This document shows positions 1-7,784 of a stretch of DNA of 64,000 nt, in pieces. Each line of letters opens with the position of its first letter. Within the stretch, counting starts at the first letter, position 1. Made by a program: the position numbers and the translations under genes. The stretch covers positions 111,878 to 175,877 of the forward strand of contig JAAFIF010000004.1 in assembly GCA_013298625.1 (NCBI GenBank), given 5' to 3'. The stretch is from Myxococcales bacterium (GTDB lineage: Bacteria; Myxococcota_A; Polyangia; Polyangiales; Ga0077539). Below the pieces are notes generated by a model, which saw only the letters and a list, made by a program, of their open reading frames with translations, was not told the origin of the DNA and made no database searches.

Positions 1-248
1 CCCGCCGCTAACGACGCTCGAAGCCTCGCGTCGAAAGGTGCGCGAAGCGCGCGACCACACCCAGCGGACGGAGCGACAAGGGGTGCGATGCTCGCGTGCC
101 AGACGCGGAGCGCCAATCTGCTCGCTGCGTGACGTGAGCGCGAGTCGCGTCTTCACTGGTTCGTACGCTGACGCGCACTCGACGCTGAGCGTGGTCGCGC
201 GCTTCGCGCACCTTTCGACGCGAGGCTTCGAGCGTCGTTAGCGGCGGG
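1..248. repeat. Long inverted-repeat element with perfect 58-bp arms
   Basis: Bases 1-58 and 191-248 are exact reverse complements of each other, separated by a 132-bp centre. The match may continue to the left of the window edge, which cannot be seen. Inside the arms similarity fades after a few bases. No convincing gene lies in it: the short open frames on the two strands share their C-terminal residues only because the arms are palindromic. It could be a MITE-like non-autonomous element, a recombination product or a structured noncoding sequence. Bases 249-329 hold nothing that I recognise. Confidence 0.85.
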
Positions 249-329
249 TTTGTCAACCCGCCGTGCAGAACCCCCCGTTTCATTGGGTCCTTCGCTCGTC
301 ATCCCCCCCAACCCGCCTCACCGCCCCGC

Positions 330-1334
330 TTACTGCGCGCTCGCCGCGCTCTGCGCCGCTTGCGCCTGCGCGGCCTGCGCCTGCTGCGCCGCGGCTTGAT
401 AGAAGTACCGCACCGAGAGCAGCAGCGTGCTCTGCATGTCCGGAACCACCGCTTGGCGCCACCCGAGCTCGATCCCGAAGTTCGGGTCCACGTAGCCCGC
501 GCCCAGCGTAAACGCCTGCGATCCGCCGCGCGTGTCGTCGAACAAATATCCCCCGCGCGCCGTGAACCGGTTGGCGATGAACACCTCGAGCCCGCCCGAG
601 TACACGCCGCGGATCGCGTTGGTCGATCGAAAATCGATCAGCACGTCGGCCACGAAGCTCAGCTCGCGGATCGGAGACAACATCGCCCCCGTCCCGAGCT
701 GGATCGGCGCCGTCGTGGTGTTCACGTTGTTCAGGTTGTACCCGGTGACGGACAGCGAAAACTCGCGCAGCGGGTGCAGGTGCAGCCCCGCGTCGAACGT
801 GAACCCGCTGAACGCGTTGCGATCGAGCCCCTGGGACTGCGGCGCCGACGGCCCCGCGGACACGTTGAGGTACCGAACGCGCGCCCCGAGCCCCACCATC
901 TGCCCGAGGTTGAGCCCCACCACCAACCGCGCGTCGTGCGTCGTGCGCGCGTCGGCCCCGTCGGGGATCGCCCCAAACGTGTACGAGAACCCGCCCGACA
1001 ACAGGCTGCGCGTGCTGTCCATCACGCCCGAGCCCACTGCGAAGCGCCCGATCGTCGGGTCGTACATCGTCAGCGCGTCCACGTGATACGTGCGGATCGC
1101 CGTCGCGCCCGCGGGGTTCGCGAACAGCGCCGTGGTGCTCGAGCCGCCCGCCTCAGCCCTGCCGCCCATCGAGAGCGCCCGCGGCGTGGTGATGCCCTCG
1201 TCCAGCCGTCGAACGACCGAGCCCGAGCCGCCCGTCATCTGCGCCTGCGCGCTCGACGAGGACAAAACACACAGCGACGCAGCGGCCAGGGCAACGGCGA
1301 CGCGGGTTCGGGGCAACGAGAGAGAGGGCGACAT
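330..1334 (-). CDS. Outer-membrane beta-barrel protein (PorV/FadL-like)
   Basis: The 334-residue product starts with a typical signal peptide (MSPSLSLPRTR, hydrophobic core, AQA cleavage site). Longer frames begin further upstream, but only this ATG places the signal peptide at the N-terminus. The mature start has the pattern SMGGRAEAG...TTALFANPAG seen in PorV/PorQ and OmpP1/FadL-type barrels, where an N-terminal segment precedes alternating amphipathic strands. Alternating strands and aromatic residues continue to the end (YFYQ), followed by a low-complexity Ala/Gln tail of about 20 residues. The location is inferred to be the outer membrane. Substrate unknown. It is divergent from dnaA across a 210-bp spacer. 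Confidence 0.7.
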   Translation of the reverse strand: MSPSLSLPRTRVAVALAAASLCVLSSSSAQAQMTGGSGSVVRRLDEGITTPRALSMGGRAEAGGSSTTALFANPAGATAIRTYHVDALTMYDPTIGRFAVGSGVMDSTRSLLSGGFSYTFGAIPDGADARTTHDARLVVGLNLGQMVGLGARVRYLNVSAGPSAPQSQGLDRNAFSGFTFDAGLHLHPLREFSLSVTGYNLNNVNTTTAPIQLGTGAMLSPIRELSFVADVLIDFRSTNAIRGVYSGGLEVFIANRFTARGGYLFDDTRGGSQAFTLGAGYVDPNFGIELGWRQAVVPDMQSTLLLSVRYFYQAAAQQAQAAQAQAAQSAASAQ

Positions 1335-1434
1335 GGTGGGTGTGTGCTCCGTGAAGTATCGGCCCGGCGGCGTTTCGTCCACTTCTCTGCCGAGCCCAGT
1401 GGAGCACCTGGGGAAAAGCTGTCGATAACTCGCG

Positions 1435-1443
1435 TTGTCCACA
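1435..1443 (+). promoter_or_regulatory. DnaA box upstream of dnaA
   Basis: TTGTCCACA differs from the consensus TTATCCACA at one position. It lies in the 210-bp spacer between the divergent barrel gene and dnaA, where DnaA commonly autoregulates. A second copy in reverse orientation falls at 1570-1578, inside the first dnaA codons. Confidence 0.6.
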
Positions 1444-1544
1444 GGGTGGGTGCGATCCATAGAGCGCGCTGTCGAAGCGGTTGATTCCCTGCTGAATCGC
1501 TGATCGACGAGCGCGTCGCTCGAGAAAGGCACGCGAACTTACTC

Positions 1545-3077
1545 ATGGTCGAACTCGAACCCTCCGCCCTGTGGACAACCGTCCTCGACGCTCTCGCTTC
1601 GACGGGCCGGTACAACCCGCGGACGATCGACACCTTTCTGCGGCCCCTCGCGCCGTTGGATGTCTCGGGCGACGACGCCACCGCCACGCTCTTGCTCGAA
1701 GCGCCCAACGAGTTCGCCCGCGACTGGGCCGCCCGCAATTTCGCTCGCGCCGTCGAAGAGCAGCTCACCCACGCCACGGGCATCCCGTGGCAGCTTCATT
1801 TCACCGTGCGCCCCGCGGCCGCAGCGCCCGCAGCGCCCACCCCTTCGCAGCCGCTCTCGCGCCCGTCGGTGCCCTCGATGCCCGCGGTGTCGTCCGCCGC
1901 GCGACCGAGCACGCCACCGCCGCCGCCCGCCAATCCGCCGCCGCGCACTGCTCCCCGCGCGCAGCCCGCTCCCGCCGCGCCCCGCAACGCGCAGACCAGC
2001 GCGCCCAAGGCCGCAGCCCCGAAGCCCCAAGCCGCGCCACCGCCACCCATGGGCGCGATCAGCTCGGGGCTGCGCCCGAATTTTACCTTCGAGAACTTCG
2101 TCGTCGGCCCGTCGAACCAGCTCGCGCACGCCGCGGCGCTCGGCATGGGAGAGGCCACTGGACGGCGCTTCAACCCGCTCTTTCTCTGCGGCCCGTCCGG
2201 CCTCGGAAAGACCCACCTCGCCAACGCCATCGGCCACCGACTGCTGCTGCAGAACACCGGCGCGCGCGTCGTGTACGTGTCCGCCGAGCACTTCACCAAC
2301 GAGTTCATCAACGCCGTGCAGACCCGGTCGATGGACGACTTTCGCGCGCGCTACCGCAACCACTGCGACGCGCTGCTCATCGATGACGTGCAGTTTCTCG
2401 CGGGAAAAGAGCAGACGCTCGACGAGTTCTTCCACACGTTCAACGCGCTGTTTCAGAAGGACAAGCCCGTCGTGCTCACCAGCGACGTGATGCCGCAAGA
2501 CCTCAAGGGAATGCCCGATCGGCTCGTCTCGCGGTTCTCGTCGGGGATGGTCGCCGAGGTCTATCCCCCAGAGCTCGAGACCCGCGTCGCGATCCTCCGC
2601 AAGAAGGCCGCGCTCGAAGGCGTCGCGCTCGACGACGAAGCCGCGTTTCTGCTGGCCGGCTCGGTCACCGCGAACATGCGCGAGCTCGAGGGCGCGCTCA
2701 TGAAGCTCGCGATCCAAGCGAGCCTGTCCAAGATGACCGTCGTCGACGCGGCCACGGTGCGCGCCGCGCTGCGCATCCCCGCCCGACAACAAGTCACCAC
2801 GGTCGAGGACATCCAGAAGGCCGCGGCGCAGTACTTCCGAGTGACAGTCGCGCAGCTCTGTGGAAAAGAGCGGCACGCTGAGATCGCGCGCGCCCGACAG
2901 GTCGCCATGTTCGTCTGCCGCGACAAGCTGGGGACGAGCTTTCCCCAGATCGGCTCGAAGTTCGGCGGAAAGGACCACACCACGGTCCTCGCCGCGGTCA
3001 ACAAGGTCAAGAAGCTGCTCGAAGACAACGACCCCATCCGCGGCGACATCGACGCCGTGCTCGCCAAGCTCGGCTGA
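1545..3077 (+). CDS. dnaA: Chromosomal replication initiator protein DnaA
   Basis: 510 residues, slightly longer than usual because of a Pro/Ala-rich domain II (about residues 85-165). Domain I is at the N-terminus (MVELEPSALWTTVLDAL). The AAA+ domain carries Walker A GPSGLGKT (216-223) and Walker B LLIDD (277-281). Domain IV ends with the DNA-binding signature GGKDHTT (474-480). DnaA-ATP binds DnaA boxes and melts oriC. It is the first gene of the dnaA-dnaN-recF-gyrB neighbourhood. DnaA boxes before and inside its 5' end suggest autoregulation. Identification is secure. Confidence 0.98.
   Translation: MVELEPSALWTTVLDALASTGRYNPRTIDTFLRPLAPLDVSGDDATATLLLEAPNEFARDWAARNFARAVEEQLTHATGIPWQLHFTVRPAAAAPAAPTPSQPLSRPSVPSMPAVSSAARPSTPPPPPANPPPRTAPRAQPAPAAPRNAQTSAPKAAAPKPQAAPPPPMGAISSGLRPNFTFENFVVGPSNQLAHAAALGMGEATGRRFNPLFLCGPSGLGKTHLANAIGHRLLLQNTGARVVYVSAEHFTNEFINAVQTRSMDDFRARYRNHCDALLIDDVQFLAGKEQTLDEFFHTFNALFQKDKPVVLTSDVMPQDLKGMPDRLVSRFSSGMVAEVYPPELETRVAILRKKAALEGVALDDEAAFLLAGSVTANMRELEGALMKLAIQASLSKMTVVDAATVRAALRIPARQQVTTVEDIQKAAAQYFRVTVAQLCGKERHAEIARARQVAMFVCRDKLGTSFPQIGSKFGGKDHTTVLAAVNKVKKLLEDNDPIRGDIDAVLAKLG
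1570..1578 (-). promoter_or_regulatory. DnaA box inside the 5' end of dnaA
   Basis: TGTGGACAA is the exact reverse complement of the TTGTCCACA site at 1435-1443, so the two face each other around the dnaA start codon. It could serve autoregulation or belong to the upstream part of a bipartite origin. Confidence 0.45.
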
Positions 3078-3113
3078 GCGCCCGCTCGGGGTTGACCGAA
3101 TCACCGTTTGCCC

Positions 3114-3122
3114 TGTGGAAAA
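3114..3122 (-). promoter_or_regulatory. DnaA box (oriC)
   Basis: TGTGGAAAA; its reverse complement TTTTCCACA differs from the consensus at one base. The same word also occurs at 2859-2867 within dnaA. Confidence 0.5.
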
Positions 3123-3194
3123 AGCCTGTGGAGCGCTGTTGATTCACCCGGTGAACAACCCGGGGGCGCATGATGCCTCCCCCAGCCGAAGCGG

Positions 3195-3203
3195 TTACCC
3201 ACA
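3195..3203 (+). promoter_or_regulatory. DnaA box (oriC)
   Basis: TTACCCACA, one mismatch to TTATCCACA, lying 16 bases before the next box-like sequence and on the side facing the AT-rich block. Confidence 0.6.
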
Positions 3204-3219
3204 GATCCTGTCCCCAGCG

Positions 3220-3228
3220 CTGTCCACA
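3220..3228 (+). promoter_or_regulatory. DnaA box, weak (oriC)
   Basis: CTGTCCACA, two mismatches to the consensus. It has the same orientation as 3195-3203 and is the box-like sequence nearest the AT-rich region apart from a poorer GTTCCCACA at 3271-3279. Confidence 0.4.
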
Positions 3229-3372
3229 CCGGTTCGTCTGTCGTTTCAACGGGTTAGAGGCTAAATCACAGTTCCCACAGCCCCTACTATCTCTACCCTA
3301 GATTTAAATTTATCTCTCTTCAGAGAAAGAGAAGAGAGGCGTAGAGCAAGCGCTCACAAAGGGAGTCCGTCG

Positions 3373-4500
3373 ATGGAGTTCGTCGTCAGCAAGCGAGAGT
3401 TCATGAAGGCGCTCGGCCGAGTTCAGAGCGTCGCGGACAAGAAGAGCGCCATGCCGGTGCTCACCAACGTGCTGATCGCCAGCGATGGCTCAGGAGCGCT
3501 TCGCCTCGCGGCGACGGACCTCCTCATCGCCATCGCGAGTTCGTGCCCTGCTGAGGTCCGTAAGGGCGGCAGCGTGGCACTCCCAGCCCGGTCTCTCTTC
3601 GACATGGTGAAGAACCTCCCCGAGGGTGAGGTCAGCGTCTCGATCGCCCCCAACTACTCGGCTCGGGTCCTCGGCGGTCGACGCAAGTTCGACCTGGTCG
3701 GGATGCCCGGAGAAGACTTTCCCACCCTGCCCAGCGCCGGGAAGACAGAACTCCGACAGATCCCCGCCGAGGCCCTCATCGACCTCATTCACTTCACCAG
3801 CTTCTCGATGAGCCAGGACGACACCCGTCCTCACCTCGCGGGCGCCCTCTTCGAAGCAGACGGCGCCACGCTGCGCATGGTCACCACCGACGGCCACCGG
3901 CTCTCCAAAGCCGAGAAGCAAATCGAAGAGCAAAACGAGAACAAGCTCTCGATCCTCATCCCCCAGAAGGGGATCATGGAGCTTCGTCGCCTCCTCGATG
4001 AGATCCGCGCCGAGAAGAAAGCCGAAGGCATGGGCACCGTCGGCCTCGGTCGCTCGGGCTCGAACCTCTTCGTCCAGCGCGAAGGCACGGTCATCGCCGT
4101 CAAGCTCGTCGACGCGACCTTTCCCCCGTACTCGCAGGTCATCCCGAGCTCGTCCGAGCGCAAGGCCCGCGTCGCCCGCGCTGAGCTCCTCGACGCCCTG
4201 CGCGCCGTCAGCGTCGTCGCCAGCGACCGCACCTCCGGGGTCAAGCTCCAGTTCAGCAAGAGCCGCCTGATCATCTCCAGCGAGAACCCCGACCTCGGCG
4301 CCGGTCAGGACGAGATGGCCATCGAGCTCGACGGAACCGACCTCACCGTCGGCTTCAACAGCAAGTACCTGATGGACGTGCTCAGCAATCTTCCGTCCGA
4401 AGACGTCAGCATCGAGCTCTCGGGCGAGCTCGACCCCGGCGTGATCCGCATGCCCGAGGTCAACGACTTCGTCGGCGTCATCATGCCGATGCGCATCTGA
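3373..4500 (+). CDS. dnaN: DNA polymerase III subunit beta (sliding clamp)
   Basis: 375 residues, the usual length for three repeated clamp domains. The N-terminus MEFVVSKREFMKALGRVQSVADKK and the C-terminus ending VIMPMRI are typical of DnaN. The dimer encircles DNA and tethers the replicative polymerase. The ATG is preceded by GGGAG about 8 bases upstream. It lies directly downstream of the putative origin, and a long inverted-repeat element begins about 100 bp after its stop codon. Confidence 0.98.
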   Translation: MEFVVSKREFMKALGRVQSVADKKSAMPVLTNVLIASDGSGALRLAATDLLIAIASSCPAEVRKGGSVALPARSLFDMVKNLPEGEVSVSIAPNYSARVLGGRRKFDLVGMPGEDFPTLPSAGKTELRQIPAEALIDLIHFTSFSMSQDDTRPHLAGALFEADGATLRMVTTDGHRLSKAEKQIEEQNENKLSILIPQKGIMELRRLLDEIRAEKKAEGMGTVGLGRSGSNLFVQREGTVIAVKLVDATFPPYSQVIPSSSERKARVARAELLDALRAVSVVASDRTSGVKLQFSKSRLIISSENPDLGAGQDEMAIELDGTDLTVGFNSKYLMDVLSNLPSEDVSIELSGELDPGVIRMPEVNDFVGVIMPMRI

Positions 4501-4518
4501 GCGCCTCCGCGGGCAACA

Positions 4519-4612
4519 GAGTGCGCGGCCCCGACCGGGCGTTGAGTGAGCGAGCGAAGAGTGCGCGGCCGCGACCGGGCGGCGTGTGAGCGATGCAACG
4601 GAGTGCGCGGCC
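4519..4612 (+). repeat. Short tandem direct repeats of about 40-42 bp
   Basis: GAGTGCGCGGCC starts at 4519, 4559 and 4601, with partly conserved sequence between (CGACCGGGCG, GAGCGA). The third copy is the outer end of the left arm of the large inverted repeat at 4601-4990, and a related sequence in reverse orientation follows the right arm (4981-5005). Confidence 0.7.
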
Positions 4613-4990
4613 CCCACCCGCGCTGCCGCGCGCCCCGCCCCCGCGCAGAGCGCAAGGGCGGCGGCTCTGCATGGTGAATCGTCGGGAATTGATCTGGCAG
4701 AGTTGGTCGTAAAGGCCCTTGCTCTGCAAGGGCTCCCGGCCTGCTCGATCGAACAAACTTGATCGAACACAATCGCTGCTCGTGGCACGACAGCAGACGC
4801 CACAGGCGACGAGATCGCTCTCGTATCGACGAAGCTTCGTTCGTTGCTCGCTGCCATGCCCTTGCAGAGCAAGGGCTTTTTCGATCAACTCTGCCAGAGC
4901 ATTTCCTCACGATTCACCGTGCAGAGCCGCCGCCCTTGCGCTCTGCGCGGGGGCGGGGCGCGCGGCAGCGCGGGTGGGGGCCGCGCACTC
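4601..4990. repeat. Large inverted repeat, two 133-bp arms around 124 bp
   Basis: Bases 4601-4733 and 4858-4990 are inverted copies of equal length with about 8 mismatches. The outer roughly 70 bp are identical and all mismatches fall in the inner half. Each arm ends inside with a small palindrome (GCCCTTG-5 nt-CAAGGGC). The element lies between the convergent genes dnaN and 5026-6804. Open frames in it are products of the palindrome rather than credible genes. It could be a transposon-derived element without a transposase, a bidirectional terminator or an extruding cruciform. The remaining spacer 4991-5025 shows nothing further. Confidence 0.85.
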
Positions 4991-5025
4991 GCTCGCTCAA
5001 CCCTCTCGATCCGCAATCACACCGG

Positions 5026-6804
5026 TCACAGCGCCGACTCGACCTCGCTCTTCACCTCTTCGCCGTACTCGCCGGCCGCCTTGCACGCAGCCCACACGGC
5101 CTTCTTCGTCGACGGATAGCGCTCGATCAGCCTGCTCAGCACGTCCACCGCCGTAAACGAGCTCTCTTTGATCTCTGGGCTAGGCGCTTCGACGAACCAC
5201 CACGTCAGCACCGAGAGCGCCTCTTCGCCCAACAGGTCCAGCGCCAACCACGCTGCCGCCTTCGGAAGATCCCCGAGCGCCCGCTCTCCCTCCGCGAAGC
5301 GCTGCTTCTTCATCCACTCGACGCTCACCTCTCGCTTCGCCCAGCGATCGGCGTCCTCGGCGCGCACCGCCAGCCGCTCTGCGCTCTTGTCTGCTTCGAA
5401 GAAGGCCACCAACAACGCCTTCGCCGCAGCGTCGTCGAACAGCCTCGGCCACTGGCCCTTCTTCTTCTTCGACTGCTCGAAGAACTCACCCATCGCCGAC
5501 TCGAGCGCCATCATCCCCAGGCGCACGTTCGCTCCGTAGCGATCGACCGCCGCGAACGCCCTGCGCACGTCGTCGAGCGAGCACGGCGAGGGCGGTCCTG
5601 GGCTCGTGTACGAGTTGATCGTGAGCGCGTCGGGCGCGTCGGGCGCCGCGAAGCGCGCGTGCACCAGGTCGCCGAACGCGAAGAACGTCGAGACCGTCCC
5701 GCGGCCCATGTCGAACTCGGGCGACCACGTCGCGCTCTTCTTCTTGCGACGATCGACGGCGAGGTTGGCGACCGTGAGCGCTCCTCCCTCTTCGGCGAGC
5801 CAGCGGTCGGTGCGCGCGTGCTTGCTTCGCGCGAGGTCGCGCATCGCCCGCTCGGTCGCCGGCAGCTTGCGGTCGAAGACGGCCTTCGAGCGCAGGTCGT
5901 ACACGCGCTCGGCGTTCGGCAGCGCGAAGAGCAGCCGCGCGTCGCCGTAGCCCATCACCGCGCCGCTGCCGCGGGTCGCTTCGGGGATCTCGAAGCGCTC
6001 GGGCGCGGCGAGCTTCTCCCACTCCGCGCAGAGGACAGTCCCTTCGTCGGGCTGCCAGCACCAGCGCGTCCCCGAGAACGTCGGCGCGCTGATGGACTTC
6101 ACGGTCTCGACGGCGCTGACCTTTCGTTCGGTGACCGCGCAGAGCTTCGCTTCGCTCTTCGATCGGTCGAACGCGCACACGAAGACCGTCTCTCCGTGGA
6201 CGACCAGCGTCGGCGGCGCGCGCAGGGCTCCGACCGAGAGCGCTCCGTGTGGGACGAGCGTCTTGGCGCCGCGGAGCTTCGCGATGAAGACCTTCTTCTG
6301 CTCGCTGATGTAGTGAGCGAGCAGCCCGCTCTCTCCGATGGCGAACGCGTACTTCGCGCGCCCTTCGCCGACGGGGGCGTCTCCGAGGACGACGGCGCCG
6401 AGCTTGGGCATCTCGTCGGGCCACTCGAGGATGTTGGTCGAGTCCTTCTCCGTGCCGTTCACGCTCAGCGATGCGGCGTCGAAGCTGATCGCGCGCTCGT
6501 CGTCGTGCACGAGCGCGGCGCGGCCGTAGTCCCCAGCTTTCCAGCGGAGGTTGCGCAGCTCGTCGGCCGTTCGGTGCACCTTGCGATTGGTCTTGGTCAC
6601 GCTGACCACGAGCCGGTTTCCCCCGATCGACAGCCAGTCTCCCGCGAGGTCTACGTCGGTCTTCACGCTCTTGGGAAAGCTGATCTTCGTCAGCCCGAAC
6701 CCGTCGTGAACGAACAAGTGCGCCCCGTCTTTGCTGAACCCGTGCATGGCCCCAACGGTCGCACCGCGGAAGCGCGCGCGTCTACCGAGCCCTTCGGTCG
6801 GCAT
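5026..6804 (-). CDS. Unrecognised 592-residue protein
   Basis: I do not recognise the family. Roughly the first 390 residues look beta-rich, with repeated short strands, turns and Trp/Gly patterns compatible with a beta-propeller-like fold. The last 180 or so residues look helical and Lys/Glu/Ala-rich (for example KKKKGQWPRLFDDAAAKALL). There is no signal peptide or membrane segment, so it is probably cytoplasmic. An alternative ATG at 6747 (MHGFSKDG) is attractive because codons 1-6 of the longer form lie inside the repeat array at 6785-6967. Codon use looks like that of its neighbours. It is convergent with dnaN. Confidence 0.6.
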   Translation of the reverse strand: MPTEGLGRRARFRGATVGAMHGFSKDGAHLFVHDGFGLTKISFPKSVKTDVDLAGDWLSIGGNRLVVSVTKTNRKVHRTADELRNLRWKAGDYGRAALVHDDERAISFDAASLSVNGTEKDSTNILEWPDEMPKLGAVVLGDAPVGEGRAKYAFAIGESGLLAHYISEQKKVFIAKLRGAKTLVPHGALSVGALRAPPTLVVHGETVFVCAFDRSKSEAKLCAVTERKVSAVETVKSISAPTFSGTRWCWQPDEGTVLCAEWEKLAAPERFEIPEATRGSGAVMGYGDARLLFALPNAERVYDLRSKAVFDRKLPATERAMRDLARSKHARTDRWLAEEGGALTVANLAVDRRKKKSATWSPEFDMGRGTVSTFFAFGDLVHARFAAPDAPDALTINSYTSPGPPSPCSLDDVRRAFAAVDRYGANVRLGMMALESAMGEFFEQSKKKKGQWPRLFDDAAAKALLVAFFEADKSAERLAVRAEDADRWAKREVSVEWMKKQRFAEGERALGDLPKAAAWLALDLLGEEALSVLTWWFVEAPSPEIKESSFTAVDVLSRLIERYPSTKKAVWAACKAAGEYGEEVKSEVESAL

Positions 6805-6967
6805 CTTCGCAGCGATCTCGTCGCGCGCCGAAGCCTTCGGTCCGCCGCTCGCCGGTCGTGGATCGCGCGCCGAGGCCTTCGGTCGGCATCTTCGCTGCGA
6901 TCTCGCCGCGCGCCGAAGCCTTCGGCCCGCGCCTCGCAGGCTCCTGATCGCCGTCCGAAGCCTTCGG
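6785..6967. repeat. Array of five CCGAAGCCTTCGG palindromes, period 42-43 bp
   Basis: Odd palindromes of the form CCGAAGCCTTCGG start at 6785, 6828, 6870, 6913 and 6955 (the first and third carry single changes). Spacings are 43, 42, 43 and 42 bp, close to four helical turns. Units 1 and 3 resemble each other, as do 2 and 4, so the structure is an 85-bp dimer repeat: 6791-6845 and 6876-6930 differ at only about 3 of 55 bases. It fills the divergent spacer before the genes at 5026-6804 and 7110-7784. The remaining spacer to 7109 holds no feature I can name. Confidence 0.8.
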
Positions 6968-7109
6968 TCGCCGAGTTTCCTGCGCGTTTGCAGCTATTTT
7001 GCGGCGCTCTCGCCGGCGCTCGTACGGTTCGTTCGCTCGTGTCGGGGTCGACCGCTACATTCGCTGTGCCCCGCGCGCGCTCCTTTCATCACCGCAGGTG
7101 ACTACTTCT

Positions 7110-7784
7110 ATGGCGACACTCAAGGTCTCGAACTCTCCTGGCGCGCTCGTCGAAGCAGGCGAAGCCGTGCTCTCGGCTGCGAGCTCGATCGACACCAAAC
7201 CCGTGAAGGCGAAGCTCAAGGCCTTCGCCGACGCGCACAAGCTCTTCAAGTCGCTGCAGGGCGCGGTCGCCGCTGCAGAGAACGCTCTCGCCAGCCACCG
7301 TTCCACCGTCGCCGAAGCCGACGTCGACCAGGATGACGCTGTGTTCGACCTCGCCAACAAGCTCGTCGCCGACGGCTTCGAGCGCGCCCGCCCCTTCAAG
7401 GGCCTGAGCACGCACTCTCCCTCGAAGCTCGCCGAGCTCGGCTACACCAAAGAAGCCAAAGAAGCGACCGCCCTCGCCAAGAAGGTCATCGCCTCGAAGA
7501 AGTGCGGAAAGCCCTCGAAGGACGCCGCCAAGCGCTTGCTCAAAGCCTCCGCCGCCGTGGTCAAAGCGCTCGAGCCCCTCAGCAAGTGGGACGCGGTCTA
7601 CCGCGCCGCGCTCACCCGCCGCGACGCCGTCGCGCAGCAGTGGGCCACCACCCTCGCGTCGCTGCGCCGCGCCTCGATCGCCGCAGCGGACGACGGTCAC
7701 AAGCACATCTACCGCGCGCTGTTCGAGAGCACCGCCACGCCAGTGAAGAAGAAGGGCGCGAAAAAGGGTAAGCCAACGGCGTGA
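7110..7784 (+). CDS. Unrecognised helical protein, recF operon
   Basis: 224 residues starting at MATLKVSN; an upstream in-frame start would add 37 Arg-rich residues that look non-coding. The product is almost wholly predicted helical, rich in Ala, Lys and Leu, without a signal peptide or membrane segment, and ends in a basic tail (KKKGAKKGK). Its stop codon TGA overlaps the GTG start of recF (GTGA at 7781-7784), so the two are very probably translationally coupled. The basic tail would suit nucleic-acid contact, but this is only inference. Confidence 0.7.
   Translation: MATLKVSNSPGALVEAGEAVLSAASSIDTKPVKAKLKAFADAHKLFKSLQGAVAAAENALASHRSTVAEADVDQDDAVFDLANKLVADGFERARPFKGLSTHSPSKLAELGYTKEAKEATALAKKVIASKKCGKPSKDAAKRLLKASAAVVKALEPLSKWDAVYRAALTRRDAVAQQWATTLASLRRASIAAADDGHKHIYRALFESTATPVKKKGAKKGKPTA

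Larger units (their letters stand above)
3078..3372. other. Putative replication origin oriC
   Basis: The 295-bp dnaA-dnaN spacer has three DnaA-box-like sequences, each one or two mismatches from TTATCCACA (3114-3122, 3195-3203, 3220-3228). They are followed by a markedly AT-rich stretch (about 3254-3345, including ATTTAAATTTAT at 3302-3313) that stands out in this GC-rich genome and is a natural unwinding element. Between boxes and AT block, 3284-3295 reads CTACTATCTCTA, whose complement read 3'-5' gives GAT-GAT-AGA-GAT, resembling DnaA-trios. Position and composition match bacterial origins; function is inferred. Confidence 0.75.

Noticed and set aside
4481..4888. Small frames inside the 4601-4990 element
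   Set aside because: Frames on both strands share peptides because the arms are palindromic; no ribosome-binding site or family supports them.
6785..6967. CRISPR-like array
   Set aside because: The palindromes are 13 bp, and the intervening sequences resemble each other in alternation rather than being unique spacers; no cas gene is near.
4759..7101. 780-residue open frame on the plus strand
   Set aside because: It starts in the inverted repeat and runs antisense to 5026-6804; its Arg-rich composition is that of a GC-rich shadow frame.
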